Shown here: positions 5,855 through 14,539 of the stretch, piece by piece
Layout: each line of letters opens with the position of its first letter
How positions within the stretch are numbered: position 1 is the first letter of the stretch
Source: UBA1731 sp964567665
GTDB lineage: Bacteria > Verrucomicrobiota > Kiritimatiellia > RFP12 > UBA1067
Direction: 5' to 3'
Assembly: GCA_964567665.1 (NCBI GenBank)
Contig: CAZMNN010000019.1
Coordinates: forward strand, 1 to 48,030
Length of the DNA: 48,030 bases
Position numbers and translations under genes: made by a program
The notes under the pieces: model-generated
Told to the model about the DNA's origin: nothing
The model's input: the letters and a program-made list of their open reading frames with translations, nothing else
Database searches by the model: none

Positions 5855-8483
5855 CAGGAAGACCGCAAAACTGCACGAAAACGAGGCGAAGACAAGGCGC
5901 TGGCTGGTAGGCTTCCTGCTCTTCCCGATAGCCCTTTTCCCGTTTCTGGCGCTGATGTCGTACCGGTGGCAGGCGATTGCGGCCCTGAACGTTCCTCCGG
6001 AAACCTCAACAAACCTTATTGGCGTTGTTGGAGATGCGTTCGCATACTGCGGCTACCAGACGATCGGGCTTGCCATATGGACGGTGCCACCGCTTACGCT
6101 GCTGCTCGGTCTCCTTCTGATTCTCGGAAAGTCATTCCGTCCTGGCCTCAGGTTTCTCGCGTTCCTGCTTTTCCTATTTGCGACAACGTGCCTTCTGCAG
6201 CTTCTTGGGGCATCCCCGTCCCTCGCCCCGACGCTTGAAAGGCTGAATCTCGGCAGAAACGCGGGAGGCGCACTCGGCTACCTCGTGATGGACTGCGGTC
6301 TGTCGCGTCTGCTGTCCCCGTTCGGCGCTTCCATCCTCATGGCCACGCTCATGGCGTTCGCCATGCTTTCGCTGATCGGATTCCGCACAATACTCGTCTC
6401 GCTCGGAAACTTCATCGGAGGCAAGCCGCTCTCGCCGGAGGAGCTTGCCGAGCGCGAACGCGCAAAAAGCGAAGAGCACGACAGAATCGAGGCTCTTAAA
6501 GCGGCCAAAGAGGCGGCCCGGCTCGCAAAGGAGGAGGAGAAACGGCGTATCACGGAGGAACGCGCCGCCGCGAAAGCGGCCAAAGAGGCTGAGAAGCTGG
6601 CGGCACGTGAAGCCGCCAAGGCGGCAAAGGCATCCGGCGCTGCTCTCAAAAATGCGGCAGATGGCGGACATGACGGCGCATCCTGCGAGTCTGCGGCGAA
6701 AACGGCGGCGACAGACGATAATGCACAGATTTCAAAGCCTGCCGCCGACGGAGCGGAAGACGCGCCGGAGGATGACAAGGGGCCGTACGTGCTGCCAAGC
6801 GTCTCGCTGCTGAACCCTCTCTCGAAATCCACCGCAGACCATGGGGACGTGGCGGCGATCGGCGCTAAGCTCATCGAGACGCTCAAACTTTTTGACGTGG
6901 ACGCAACGCTCGTCGACATGGTGCAGGGACCGGTTGTCACGCAATACAAACTCTCCCTCGCCCCCGGGACAAGACCGGAGAAGGTCGAATCCCTCCTGAA
7001 CACGCTGATGATGGCGATGAAGGCAAAATCCCTTCGCATTGAAGCCCCGATACCGGGCGAGAACGCCGTCGGCATAGAAATGCCGAACAAGGTCGCCGCC
7101 GGCGTCTCGTTCCGCGAACTGATCGAATCCGACACGTGGAGACGCAACGTCTCGCTTGACAGGCGCGGACAGGCGAAATACAACCTGCCGCTCCTCCTCG
7201 GCAAGGACGCCGCAGGGCACGACCTCGTCTCAGATCTCGCCACCATGCCGCATCTGCTCGTCGCTGGCGCAACAGGACAGGGCAAGTCCGTATGCCTCAA
7301 CTCGATCATAAACGGACTGCTGATGTGCCGTACGCCCGAACAGCTCAAATTCATAATGGTCGATCCGAAATGCGTCGAGTTCTCGGCATACCAGACGCTT
7401 CCGCACCTGCTTGTGCCTGTCGTGACGGACACAAAGAAGGTCGTATACTCGCTTCGCTGGGCAGTCTCCGAGATGGAGAAGCGGCTGAAGATGTTCGCCC
7501 ACGTCAACAAGCGCAACATCGTGGATTTCAACACACGCGAAATCGTCACGCAGCCGGATATGTTCGGCGGCGAAGAGTCGGGAGCGGACGATCTGCCGCG
7601 CACAGTGCCGTACATCGTGATAATCATCGACGAAGTCGCCGACCTCATGGCATCCGCCGGCAAGGAAGTAGAGCCGGAGATCGCACGGCTCACGGCCAAG
7701 GCGCGCGCTACGGGAATCCATGTGATACTCGCGACGCAGCGTCCTGACACGAAAGTGATAACCGGCACGATCAAGTCCAACATCCCCGGACGCATCGCAT
7801 TCAAGACAGCGTCGGCAATCGACTCCCGCACCATCCTGGACGCAACCGGCGCAGAATCCCTGATAGGGCGCGGCGATATGCTTTTCAAGACGAAGGAAGG
7901 CAACCTGATCCGCGCACAAGGTTCGTGGGTGGCGGACGAGGAGATCACGCGCATAACGGAGTTCATAGCGGAACACGCAAACGTGCAGTTCGACAAGACT
8001 TTCGCGTCAAAGCTGGCAAGGGTGAAGGAAGCGGCCATTGCGGATCCGTTCGCCGACAACGAGAACGATCCGGACAACGCGCCGCCGCCACAGGAGAAGA
8101 CCTCAACCGTCGTCACGGCCAACGGCGGCGTGGCGCCTGCAGGAATGACAGGCTCCAAGGAGGAGGGACTGTACAACCAGGCTCTCGAAGTCGTACGCAT
8201 GACGAACCGTGCGTCCGTATCGCATCTGCAGCGCAGGATGGGCATCGGATACAACCACGCCGCAAGGCTGATAGACCTTCTCGAAGATCGCGGCATAATC
8301 GGCCCGGCAAAGGGTGCCGGACCTCGCGACATACTTGTCAATTTCGACACGCCTGACCAGACCGTCGCCATGGCGACCGGAAATGAAGCCGATGCAGGAA
8401 ATGCAGAAACAGATCAGGCGATGCCGTCAATCGAGGGCGAGGACAACATTGAGCCGCCAAATCCTGATGGAGAAGGCAACTAA
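5835..8483 (+). CDS. ftsK: DNA translocase FtsK/SpoIIIE
   Basis: Septal DNA pump that clears and aligns chromosome termini during division. 882 residues: about four N-terminal membrane helices (within 20-190); a charged Ala/Lys/Glu-rich linker (about 205-315); the motor with Walker A GATGQGKS (about 477-484) and Walker B VIIIDEVADLM (about 594-604); and a C-terminal winged-helix gamma domain (about 778-840, NRASVSHLQRRMGIGYNHAA) that in homologues reads KOPS-type sequences. The ATG at 5835 is preferred over a TTG just before it; AAAGG lies upstream. It overlaps the short CdaR-like gene by 20 bases and is followed after 17 bases by the RodZ-like gene. Confidence 0.97.
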   Translation: MAEAENSRKTAKLHENEAKTRRWLVGFLLFPIALFPFLALMSYRWQAIAALNVPPETSTNLIGVVGDAFAYCGYQTIGLAIWTVPPLTLLLGLLLILGKSFRPGLRFLAFLLFLFATTCLLQLLGASPSLAPTLERLNLGRNAGGALGYLVMDCGLSRLLSPFGASILMATLMAFAMLSLIGFRTILVSLGNFIGGKPLSPEELAERERAKSEEHDRIEALKAAKEAARLAKEEEKRRITEERAAAKAAKEAEKLAAREAAKAAKASGAALKNAADGGHDGASCESAAKTAATDDNAQISKPAADGAEDAPEDDKGPYVLPSVSLLNPLSKSTADHGDVAAIGAKLIETLKLFDVDATLVDMVQGPVVTQYKLSLAPGTRPEKVESLLNTLMMAMKAKSLRIEAPIPGENAVGIEMPNKVAAGVSFRELIESDTWRRNVSLDRRGQAKYNLPLLLGKDAAGHDLVSDLATMPHLLVAGATGQGKSVCLNSIINGLLMCRTPEQLKFIMVDPKCVEFSAYQTLPHLLVPVVTDTKKVVYSLRWAVSEMEKRLKMFAHVNKRNIVDFNTREIVTQPDMFGGEESGADDLPRTVPYIVIIIDEVADLMASAGKEVEPEIARLTAKARATGIHVILATQRPDTKVITGTIKSNIPGRIAFKTASAIDSRTILDATGAESLIGRGDMLFKTKEGNLIRAQGSWVADEEITRITEFIAEHANVQFDKTFASKLARVKEAAIADPFADNENDPDNAPPPQEKTSTVVTANGGVAPAGMTGSKEEGLYNQALEVVRMTNRASVSHLQRRMGIGYNHAARLIDLLEDRGIIGPAKGAGPRDILVNFDTPDQTVAMATGNEADAGNAETDQAMPSIEGEDNIEPPNPDGEGN

Positions 8484-8500
8484 AGGAGGATAACTGAACC

Positions 8501-9550
8501 ATGTCATTCGGAGAGACATTGCGTATGGCCAGAGAGGCCAAGGGCTTGACCGCAAAACAGCTTGCGGAGACGACGCATCTTCTTGTCCAGGTTGTCGAGG
8601 GACTTGAAAACGAGGATTTCCGCCGCATTCCCGCAGCAATATACGGACGCGGATTTGTGAAACTGTACTGCGAAACAGTCGGTCTCGACCCCAAACCGCT
8701 GCAGACGGAGTTCATGGCTCTGTACTCCGCAAACAAGGACGCACCCGCGAAAATGCCGAAACCTGCCGCTCCTGAACGACCTCCGCAGATCGAGCCGATG
8801 CCAGATGTGGCTGCTGCCGCAGAGCAGACGGCAGCCGATGCGCCGCAGACTGCCGAAAGCGAACATCAGGCACAGCCGACGGCGGAGCCGTCGCTTTTCT
8901 CGCAGCCACAGCAGGTATCCGCCTCTGCGCTTTCTGCGCCATTGCCGGAAAGGCCGCCTCAAGTTCAGGAGACAGCCCCTTCCCGTGCAGCGGCCGAGAT
9001 GCCGCCGCGCACATCGCCGATGGACAAGGCTGCGCCGCCGCGACGTTCATACGGGGACATATTCGGGCAATCGTACGCCGCCGAAGAGCCAAAGAAGCCG
9101 TCCGCCGCAGAAAAGTTCCGCGAAACGATGTCCAACGTTTCCGCCGGCGTTTTCTCCAACGTCAAGAAGCTGCCGCCGAACACAGGGCGCATAGCGACGG
9201 TGGCCGTTGCCTCAATCGTTGTCATTGTCATGATTGGATGGGGCATTGCAGCGCTCTACCGCGCCACCACGCCGCAGCAATCAGCTGACGCATCGCCCGC
9301 GACATCGGCGGAGGAAACCACCCGTGACACAAAGGCTAAACCCGCTTCCGCAGACAATGATGCGGTGGACGGAGGCAATGAAGCGAAAAAGACATCGGCC
9401 GGAGACAAGATTTCCGCGAAGAAGTCCGCAGATGTGTCCGTTAAGCAACCATCAAGGCAGTCCAACGGAAACATCAAGCCAATCAAGCCAATCAAGCCAG
9501 GCGATCTCAAATCATCCGGAATTGAAGTCCCGGACCTCTACATAGACTGA
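8501..9550 (+). CDS. rodZ: RodZ-like membrane protein with cytoplasmic HTH
   Basis: 349 residues in the RodZ layout: an N-terminal Xre-type helix-turn-helix (about 1-75, with LRMAREAKGLTAKQLAE and YGRGFVKLYC), a long Pro/Ala/Gln-rich cytoplasmic linker, one membrane helix (about 232-252, VAVASIVVIVMIGWGIAAL), and a short polar outer tail. RodZ links MreB to the wall-elongation machinery through its HTH. The outer domain is far shorter than in E. coli and has no recognisable fold. The start is well fixed by AAAGGAGG eleven bases upstream. Near the C-terminus three IKP repeats arise from a 9-bp tandem repeat. Lying between ftsK and mcsA supports a cell-shape role; HTH-type regulators with a membrane anchor are the alternative. 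Confidence 0.85.
   Translation: MSFGETLRMAREAKGLTAKQLAETTHLLVQVVEGLENEDFRRIPAAIYGRGFVKLYCETVGLDPKPLQTEFMALYSANKDAPAKMPKPAAPERPPQIEPMPDVAAAAEQTAADAPQTAESEHQAQPTAEPSLFSQPQQVSASALSAPLPERPPQVQETAPSRAAAEMPPRTSPMDKAAPPRRSYGDIFGQSYAAEEPKKPSAAEKFRETMSNVSAGVFSNVKKLPPNTGRIATVAVASIVVIVMIGWGIAALYRATTPQQSADASPATSAEETTRDTKAKPASADNDAVDGGNEAKKTSAGDKISAKKSADVSVKQPSRQSNGNIKPIKPIKPGDLKSSGIEVPDLYID
9473..9499 (+). repeat. Three tandem copies of a 9-bp unit
   Basis: ATCAAGCCA is repeated three times without interruption inside the rodZ-like gene and encodes IKP three times in the outer tail. Exact identity at the DNA level suggests recent slippage expansion; the copy number may vary between strains. Confidence 0.9.
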
Positions 9551-9552
9551 CC

Positions 9553-10125
9553 ATGCTCTGCGAACTGTGCAACAGAAATGAAGCGTCCGGCGTACTGCAC
9601 CGGAAAGACGCCAATGGTGACGACGAGGAGCTGTACGTCTGCAAGGAATGTCTCAGCAAAAATTCGCCGGACGCAAAGGACGGGAAACCGGCAGGAAGAA
9701 TCAAGTCGACGATCATAACCTCCGACGGCAGAGAACCTCCTGCATTCGTAAAGAACTTTCTTGCCGCAGCGGTCGGACTGATCGAGGGCGTCACTGACGG
9801 TGAATCCGCCAAGAAGAGGAAATGCCCCGTATGCGGATCGACATGGGAGAAGATAAAGGACACGCAGACAGTCGGGTGCGCCGACTGCTGGATCATTTTC
9901 GGCAGGGAGATTCGCGAAACTTTCCTTTCAGGTGCATACGGGCAAAAGCACAGAGGCCGGATTCCTGAAAAGGACAGCGACGGAAGGCCGTCTCGCGCAT
10001 TCCTTGAAAAGGAACTGAAGGATGCGGTGGATAGGCAGAACTACCGCAAGGCGGCCCGCATACGCAAACAGTTGGACGAACTTGACGGCGGTGAGAAGCA
10101 CGGCGGAAACGGCGGTGCCGCATGA
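9553..10125 (+). CDS. mcsA: McsA-like zinc-finger UVR-motif protein
   Basis: 190 residues. Two CxxC pairs form a treble-clef-like zinc site at the N-terminus (CELC at 3-6 and CKEC near 31-34) and two more lie in the middle (CPVC and CADC, about 95-120). The C-terminus holds a UVR motif (FLEKELKDAVDRQNYRKAARIRKQLDEL, given here only as the family signature), the coiled element that in Firmicutes McsA binds McsB or ClpC. Order mcsA, mcsB-like, clpC is that of the Firmicutes ctsR operon, but no CtsR is present. It starts two bases after the rodZ-like stop and ends overlapping the next gene (ATGA). Confidence 0.85.
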   Translation: MLCELCNRNEASGVLHRKDANGDDEELYVCKECLSKNSPDAKDGKPAGRIKSTIITSDGREPPAFVKNFLAAAVGLIEGVTDGESAKKRKCPVCGSTWEKIKDTQTVGCADCWIIFGREIRETFLSGAYGQKHRGRIPEKDSDGRPSRAFLEKELKDAVDRQNYRKAARIRKQLDELDGGEKHGGNGGAA

Positions 10126-10955
10126 CCGACATCGAAATCGACGAAGCGGACATCTTCTCCGATGCGCTCGGATGCCTGTACCGGCAACGTACAGACCTCC
10201 CTTTCACACCGGAAAACATCTATCACATCGACTTGAAGATCACTTCGCCGGCGCGAATCCAAAGTGCCCTGACGAAACTGCTCAAAGAGGAGGCCAAGGC
10301 GGCGGCGCTTCATCCGTTTGCGTGGAATCCGGAGTTCGGATACGTTACGTCCCTGCCGACAGAATGCGGTACCGGGCTGGACATATCCGCGCTGATGCAC
10401 CTTGAAGGGCTTCACCTGATAGGCGACCTTGAGCCGACCCTGAACGCGCTCAACGGGATGCGCATGGCGGCGAGCGGATGCGACGGCGACGGACTGAAGA
10501 ACGTTGCCCACATCTTCCGCGTAAGGAATGCGTTGAGCCTCGGATTGGACGAGCAGGAGATGGCTGAAAGGATAAAGCGCATATTCAAGGATCTCATACG
10601 GCAGGAATCCAACGCGAGAATAAGGCTCGTATATGAGTTCCCGCGTGTGTTTGAGGACGCGATTTCACGCTCCCTCGCAGTGCTGCGCAACTGCCGTCTG
10701 CTGTCCAACTTCGAGCTTGTCGACATAATCTCGCCTCTCCGGCTGGCGGCAAACCTGAACTTCCTTGAGAACTTCTCCAAGGATGAGGCCCGGGAGATAA
10801 TGCTCTCCCGCATCAGCAGGCCGTCAACGCCCTTCCCTAACTCCTACGAGGAGCAGCGCGAGATGGATCGAAAGGACGCAGCACTCGCCGACAAGGCAAA
10901 CAGGCGCTTCAAGGATGTGCGCCTGAACGACTTAGCAAAGGATCTTCTTTCATGA
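10122..10955 (+). CDS. McsB-like phosphagen-kinase-fold protein, probably catalytically degenerate
   Basis: 277 residues matching the C-terminal catalytic lobe of McsB protein-arginine kinase: NPEFGYVTSLPTECGTGL (about 69-86), then the HIFRVRNALSLGLDEQEM region (about 130-147) and a conserved helical end. In working McsB (about 350-360 residues) an N-terminal lobe supplies an SSR-type arginine motif and an NEEDH acid/histidine motif; neither is seen here. The reactive cysteine of the SCPTN motif is replaced by leucine (SLPTE). It therefore looks like a pseudokinase that may keep a scaffolding or adaptor role between McsA and ClpC, or act on another target. Start overlaps mcsA by four bases and its stop overlaps clpC by four, so the three are coupled. 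Confidence 0.8.
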   Translation: MTDIEIDEADIFSDALGCLYRQRTDLPFTPENIYHIDLKITSPARIQSALTKLLKEEAKAAALHPFAWNPEFGYVTSLPTECGTGLDISALMHLEGLHLIGDLEPTLNALNGMRMAASGCDGDGLKNVAHIFRVRNALSLGLDEQEMAERIKRIFKDLIRQESNARIRLVYEFPRVFEDAISRSLAVLRNCRLLSNFELVDIISPLRLAANLNFLENFSKDEAREIMLSRISRPSTPFPNSYEEQREMDRKDAALADKANRRFKDVRLNDLAKDLLS

Positions 10956-13450
10956 ACGAACTGTACACACCATACGCACAGCAGGCGCTTGACGGCGCCG
11001 AATCCGTCGCAAGGCACTACAACCACACATACATAGGCACGGAGCACGTGCTGGCCTGCATACTGAAGATGGAGAACTGCAAAGCGTGCAGATGCCTCAG
11101 CCGTCTTGGACTTGACAACGACGATTTGGCCATGGAGCTTGACAGGATAATCGGCAGGGGCGAGGCGATCGCCGTGCGCGGCTCTCTGCCGATGACGGCA
11201 CGCACGAAAAAGGTGCTTGAGTTCGCCAAGATAGAGGCTGCGCGAATGAAATCAGACAGGGTCGGCACCGAGCATCTGATGCTCGCCATGCTTCGCGAAG
11301 GCGAATCCGTAGGCGCACAGATACTGTTCGGACATGATGTCACGGCGGAAACGTTCGCAAAGGCACTCGATGGCGGCGATGTGCAGAACACCGACAGCCC
11401 CGCCGACGACAAGAACGACGACGCAAGAATGGACGATGACGCTGATCTTTCCGAACACATCGAAGGCGGAAACAACGACGGCAAGGGCGGCAAGAAGCTG
11501 AAGACGCCCGCGTTGAACGCATACGGACGCGATCTCACGAAAGCCGCATCTCAAGGCGAACTGGATCCGGTGATAGGAAGGAAGCAGGAGATAGAACGGA
11601 TACTTCAGGTGCTGTCCCGCCGCACAAAGAACAACGCCGTACTCATCGGAGAGGCCGGCGTCGGCAAGACGGCCGTTGTCGAGGGGCTGGCCGAGGTCAT
11701 CGCATCCGGGGACGCTCCGGAGCGGATGCGCGGCAAGCGCGTGATATCGCTTGACATGACACGCGTCGTGGCCGGAACGATGTACCGGGGGCAGTTCGAG
11801 GAGCGCATCAAGCAGCTCATCGAGGAGGCGAAGAACGCAAAGAACTGCATACTGTTTCTCGATGAAATACACACCCTGGTCGGAGCCGGCGGGGCCGAAG
11901 GCGCAATGGATGCGGCAAACATCCTCAAGCCTTCGCTTGCGCGCGGCGAGATACAGGTCATCGGTGCGACGACATTGAAGGAGTACCACAAATCCATCGA
12001 AAAAGACGCCGCGCTTGAACGCAGGTTTCAGAGCGTAATCGTGAACGAACCGTCGCAGGAGGATGCAGTCGAGATCCTGAAGGGTATCGCCTCGCGCTAC
12101 GAAAAGCACCACAACGTGAAATTCGAGCCGGAAGCCCTCAAGGCGGCCGTGAAGCTGACGGCTCGCTACCTGCCCGCAAGGCTGCTTCCGGACAAGGCGA
12201 TCGATGCAATCGACGAAACCGGTTCGCGAACCAGAATGAAGAACGCCGTACGTCCGCCGGACGTAAAGGCCGACGAGGAGAAAATAGCCGAGATAAACCT
12301 CAAGAAGCAGGATGCCGCCAACCGAGGCGTCTACGAGGAGGCGGCGAAGTGGCGCGATGAGGAAAAGGCGGCAAAGGCCGCACTCAAGAAAAAGCTTGAG
12401 ACGTGGCAGGCCGAGCACGCAGAGAAGGTGGTCACCGTAACCGCCGACGACATCGCCGCCACAGTCGCGGCGATAAGCGGAGTTCCGGTAGAACGCATGA
12501 GTTTCGCCGCCGCAGAAAAGCTCCTCGGCATCGAGAAGGATCTGAACAACGTTGTCGTTGGGCAGACAGAGGCGATATCCTCAATAGCGCGCGCCTTGAG
12601 ACGCAGCCGGGCAAACCTCGGCGATCCCAACCGCCCGATCGGCAGCTTCCTCTTCCTTGGCCCGACTGGAGTGGGCAAGACTTTGCTCGCAAAAATGCTC
12701 GCAGAGAAGGTGTACGGAGACCGCAAAGCGCTTATTTCGCTTGACATGACGGAGTTCTCGGACAAGTTCACGTCGTCAAGGCTCGTCGGCGCACCTCCGG
12801 GATATGTCGGATACGATGAGGGCGGGCAGCTCACTGAACGTGTGCGACGCCGCCCGTATTCGGTCGTGCTTTTCGACGAATTTGAAAAGGCCTCCCCCGA
12901 TGTGATGAATATGCTGCTTCAGATACTCGATGAGGGCAAACTCACCGATGGGCAGGGCCGTACAATTGATTTCAGGAATACGATAATCATCGCAACTGCG
13001 AACCTTGGATTCGATTTCGCCCGCGAGGGACATTCATTCGGATTTTCACAGGACGAAGTCTCCACATCGTACGATGCGCTGAAGGAAAAGCTCCTTTCCG
13101 AAGCGAAGCGTACGTTCCGTCCGGAGCTGTTGAACCGCTTCGACGAAACTGTTGTGTTCCGCAAGCTCGACACGAAGAACGTCGAGACGATATTGAGCCT
13201 TGAACTCGCCCTTCTGCGCAGCCGTCTTTCAGAGAAGGACATGACGCTTGAGCTTGACCGGAAAGCCATCGCGTTTCTGGTTGGCAAAGGCTCGGACGAG
13301 GCCATGGGGGCACGTCCGCTCCGCCGTGCGGTTCAGCGTTTCGTTGAGGATCCTCTTGCAGAGATGCTGCTCGCAGACAAACTCAAGCCAGGCAAAATCA
13401 AGGTTTCGCTGTCAAAGGGCGGCGAACTTACGTTCACCCAACCTGCCTGA
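10952..13450 (+). CDS. clpC: AAA+ unfoldase ClpC
   Basis: Hsp100 unfoldase that feeds substrates to ClpP. 832 residues: Clp N-domain repeat (about 1-145), acidic low-complexity linker (about 145-180), first AAA+ module with Walker A GEAGVGKT (about 233-240), a middle domain with a UVR-like helix (about 443-480), second AAA+ module with Walker A GPTGVGKT (about 569-576), and the C-terminal D2-small domain. In D2 the tripeptide that docks into ClpP reads FGF (HSFGF) rather than the usual LGF or IGF. The ATG overlaps the mcsB-like stop. Presence of mcsA and an mcsB-like gene upstream identifies it as ClpC rather than ClpB or ClpA. No clpP lies in the window. Confidence 0.95.
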   Translation: MNELYTPYAQQALDGAESVARHYNHTYIGTEHVLACILKMENCKACRCLSRLGLDNDDLAMELDRIIGRGEAIAVRGSLPMTARTKKVLEFAKIEAARMKSDRVGTEHLMLAMLREGESVGAQILFGHDVTAETFAKALDGGDVQNTDSPADDKNDDARMDDDADLSEHIEGGNNDGKGGKKLKTPALNAYGRDLTKAASQGELDPVIGRKQEIERILQVLSRRTKNNAVLIGEAGVGKTAVVEGLAEVIASGDAPERMRGKRVISLDMTRVVAGTMYRGQFEERIKQLIEEAKNAKNCILFLDEIHTLVGAGGAEGAMDAANILKPSLARGEIQVIGATTLKEYHKSIEKDAALERRFQSVIVNEPSQEDAVEILKGIASRYEKHHNVKFEPEALKAAVKLTARYLPARLLPDKAIDAIDETGSRTRMKNAVRPPDVKADEEKIAEINLKKQDAANRGVYEEAAKWRDEEKAAKAALKKKLETWQAEHAEKVVTVTADDIAATVAAISGVPVERMSFAAAEKLLGIEKDLNNVVVGQTEAISSIARALRRSRANLGDPNRPIGSFLFLGPTGVGKTLLAKMLAEKVYGDRKALISLDMTEFSDKFTSSRLVGAPPGYVGYDEGGQLTERVRRRPYSVVLFDEFEKASPDVMNMLLQILDEGKLTDGQGRTIDFRNTIIIATANLGFDFAREGHSFGFSQDEVSTSYDALKEKLLSEAKRTFRPELLNRFDETVVFRKLDTKNVETILSLELALLRSRLSEKDMTLELDRKAIAFLVGKGSDEAMGARPLRRAVQRFVEDPLAEMLLADKLKPGKIKVSLSKGGELTFTQPA

Positions 13451-13471
13451 CACGGTTGCAACATCAGATAA

Positions 13472-13502
13472 TGCGGCGCAGGGTTCATGACCTTGCGCCG
13501 CA
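13472..13502. terminator. Convergent hairpin between clpC and the phytase-like gene
   Basis: TGCGGCGCA at 13472-13480 pairs with TGCGCCGCA at 13494-13502; three more pairs (one G-U) extend the stem to 12, leaving a seven-base loop. It sits between convergent stop codons (clpC 13450, next gene 13505), so it could serve both strands. No clear T-tract follows, which weakens an intrinsic-terminator reading. Confidence 0.55.
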
Positions 13503-13504
13503 GG

Positions 13505-14539
13505 TTAGTGTCGGTAAAGACGAAGCGTCATCACGGAACGCAACGCACGATGCCCGTCTCCGTCTGCGACAAGCACAAGAAGCGTTGCGCCATCGGAAAG
13601 TTTCGGGCCAAGGCACATGCCCTCGTACATGGAAAAGCCGGATGTTTCGTAAAGTTTGCGCTTTGAGACTCGCTTGATGTCTTTGGCGTCCGCAACTGTT
13701 GCAAGCCCATGGACTTCGGTCGCCCCTGAGACGTCTGCCACATAGATGCGGCAGCGGAGGCGCGGAATCAGCACCTTGCTGAACTCGCGCTCAAGCACGA
13801 GAAGCGAACCGTCGTCAAGCAGACAAAGCTCTGCAATCCCGCTTCGCGCATTGTCGCATCCATCAATGTACCATGGGCCGCCGGCCATCGGATCCGTCCT
13901 GTATATCCACTGTCCGGCGACTGCCCAGGCTTCATCTGCGCTGCGCCGATGAAGTTTGGTGATGCGCACGTCGGAGCCTGACTTACGGGTCGAACGCGAA
14001 CCGTCAATCGTCAGGGCCTCCTCCGTGCAGGTCCACATGACAAGGCCTTCCCTGTCTATTGTCAGCGACTCAAGTCCGAGTTCCGGATAGTGGGACTGCA
14101 TCGCCTTTGGAAGGAGTGCCTCTCCCGTAAGCCTGCCGTTTGCAGGGTCATGTCGCGCAATGCGGTTGTGATGCTCATCAGCAAGCCACACCGTGCCGTC
14201 GATCGGATCAAGCGCTATGGCCTCAACATCGACGGAATCTTCCGGATCGAAAAGCCTCCGGAGAGAACATCCGCTTATTTTCCCGTTCGACCGGTCAACC
14301 GGAAGAGACATCTCCCACACAACCGGCCGCCTGTCATTTACAGCCCAATAGACATCATTGGTAATCCAGACAATCCCGCCAAGCGACTCCGACTCCGGGA
14401 TGTTTGGCCTGACAGTCTCATCGGCCGATTCGATGCGCCACTGCGCACCCTCACCCGCGAATGCAACCGCAACGCCAAGGAACGGCAACGACAATGATGC
14501 CGCAAATGCCGCCATGACGTTGCGAAGCACCGTCGTCAC
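13505..14539 (-). CDS. Secreted esterase-like phytase family protein
   Basis: 344 residues beginning with a signal peptide (hydrophobic stretch 9-28, likely cleavage after AFA). The rest has the repeated strand pattern of a six-bladed propeller and matches the 'phytase-like' family: ESLGGIVW near the start, VDVEAIALDP, LGLESLTIDREG and FSMYEGMCLGPKL. Such proteins are periplasmic or secreted; members have been linked to phosphomonoesterase activity, but few are tested, so the substrate is unknown. The GTG start overlaps the stop of the oxidoreductase gene upstream, so it is translated by coupling although the two functions have no obvious link. It ends at a convergent hairpin. Confidence 0.75.
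   Translation of the reverse strand: MTTVLRNVMAAFAASLSLPFLGVAVAFAGEGAQWRIESADETVRPNIPESESLGGIVWITNDVYWAVNDRRPVVWEMSLPVDRSNGKISGCSLRRLFDPEDSVDVEAIALDPIDGTVWLADEHHNRIARHDPANGRLTGEALLPKAMQSHYPELGLESLTIDREGLVMWTCTEEALTIDGSRSTRKSGSDVRITKLHRRSADEAWAVAGQWIYRTDPMAGGPWYIDGCDNARSGIAELCLLDDGSLLVLEREFSKVLIPRLRCRIYVADVSGATEVHGLATVADAKDIKRVSKRKLYETSGFSMYEGMCLGPKLSDGATLLVLVADGDGHRALRSVMTLRLYRH

Noticed and set aside
6278..8371. A 697-codon minus-strand frame opposite ftsK
   Set aside because: Ser/Arg/Ala-rich shadow frame; ftsK motor motifs occupy the other strand.
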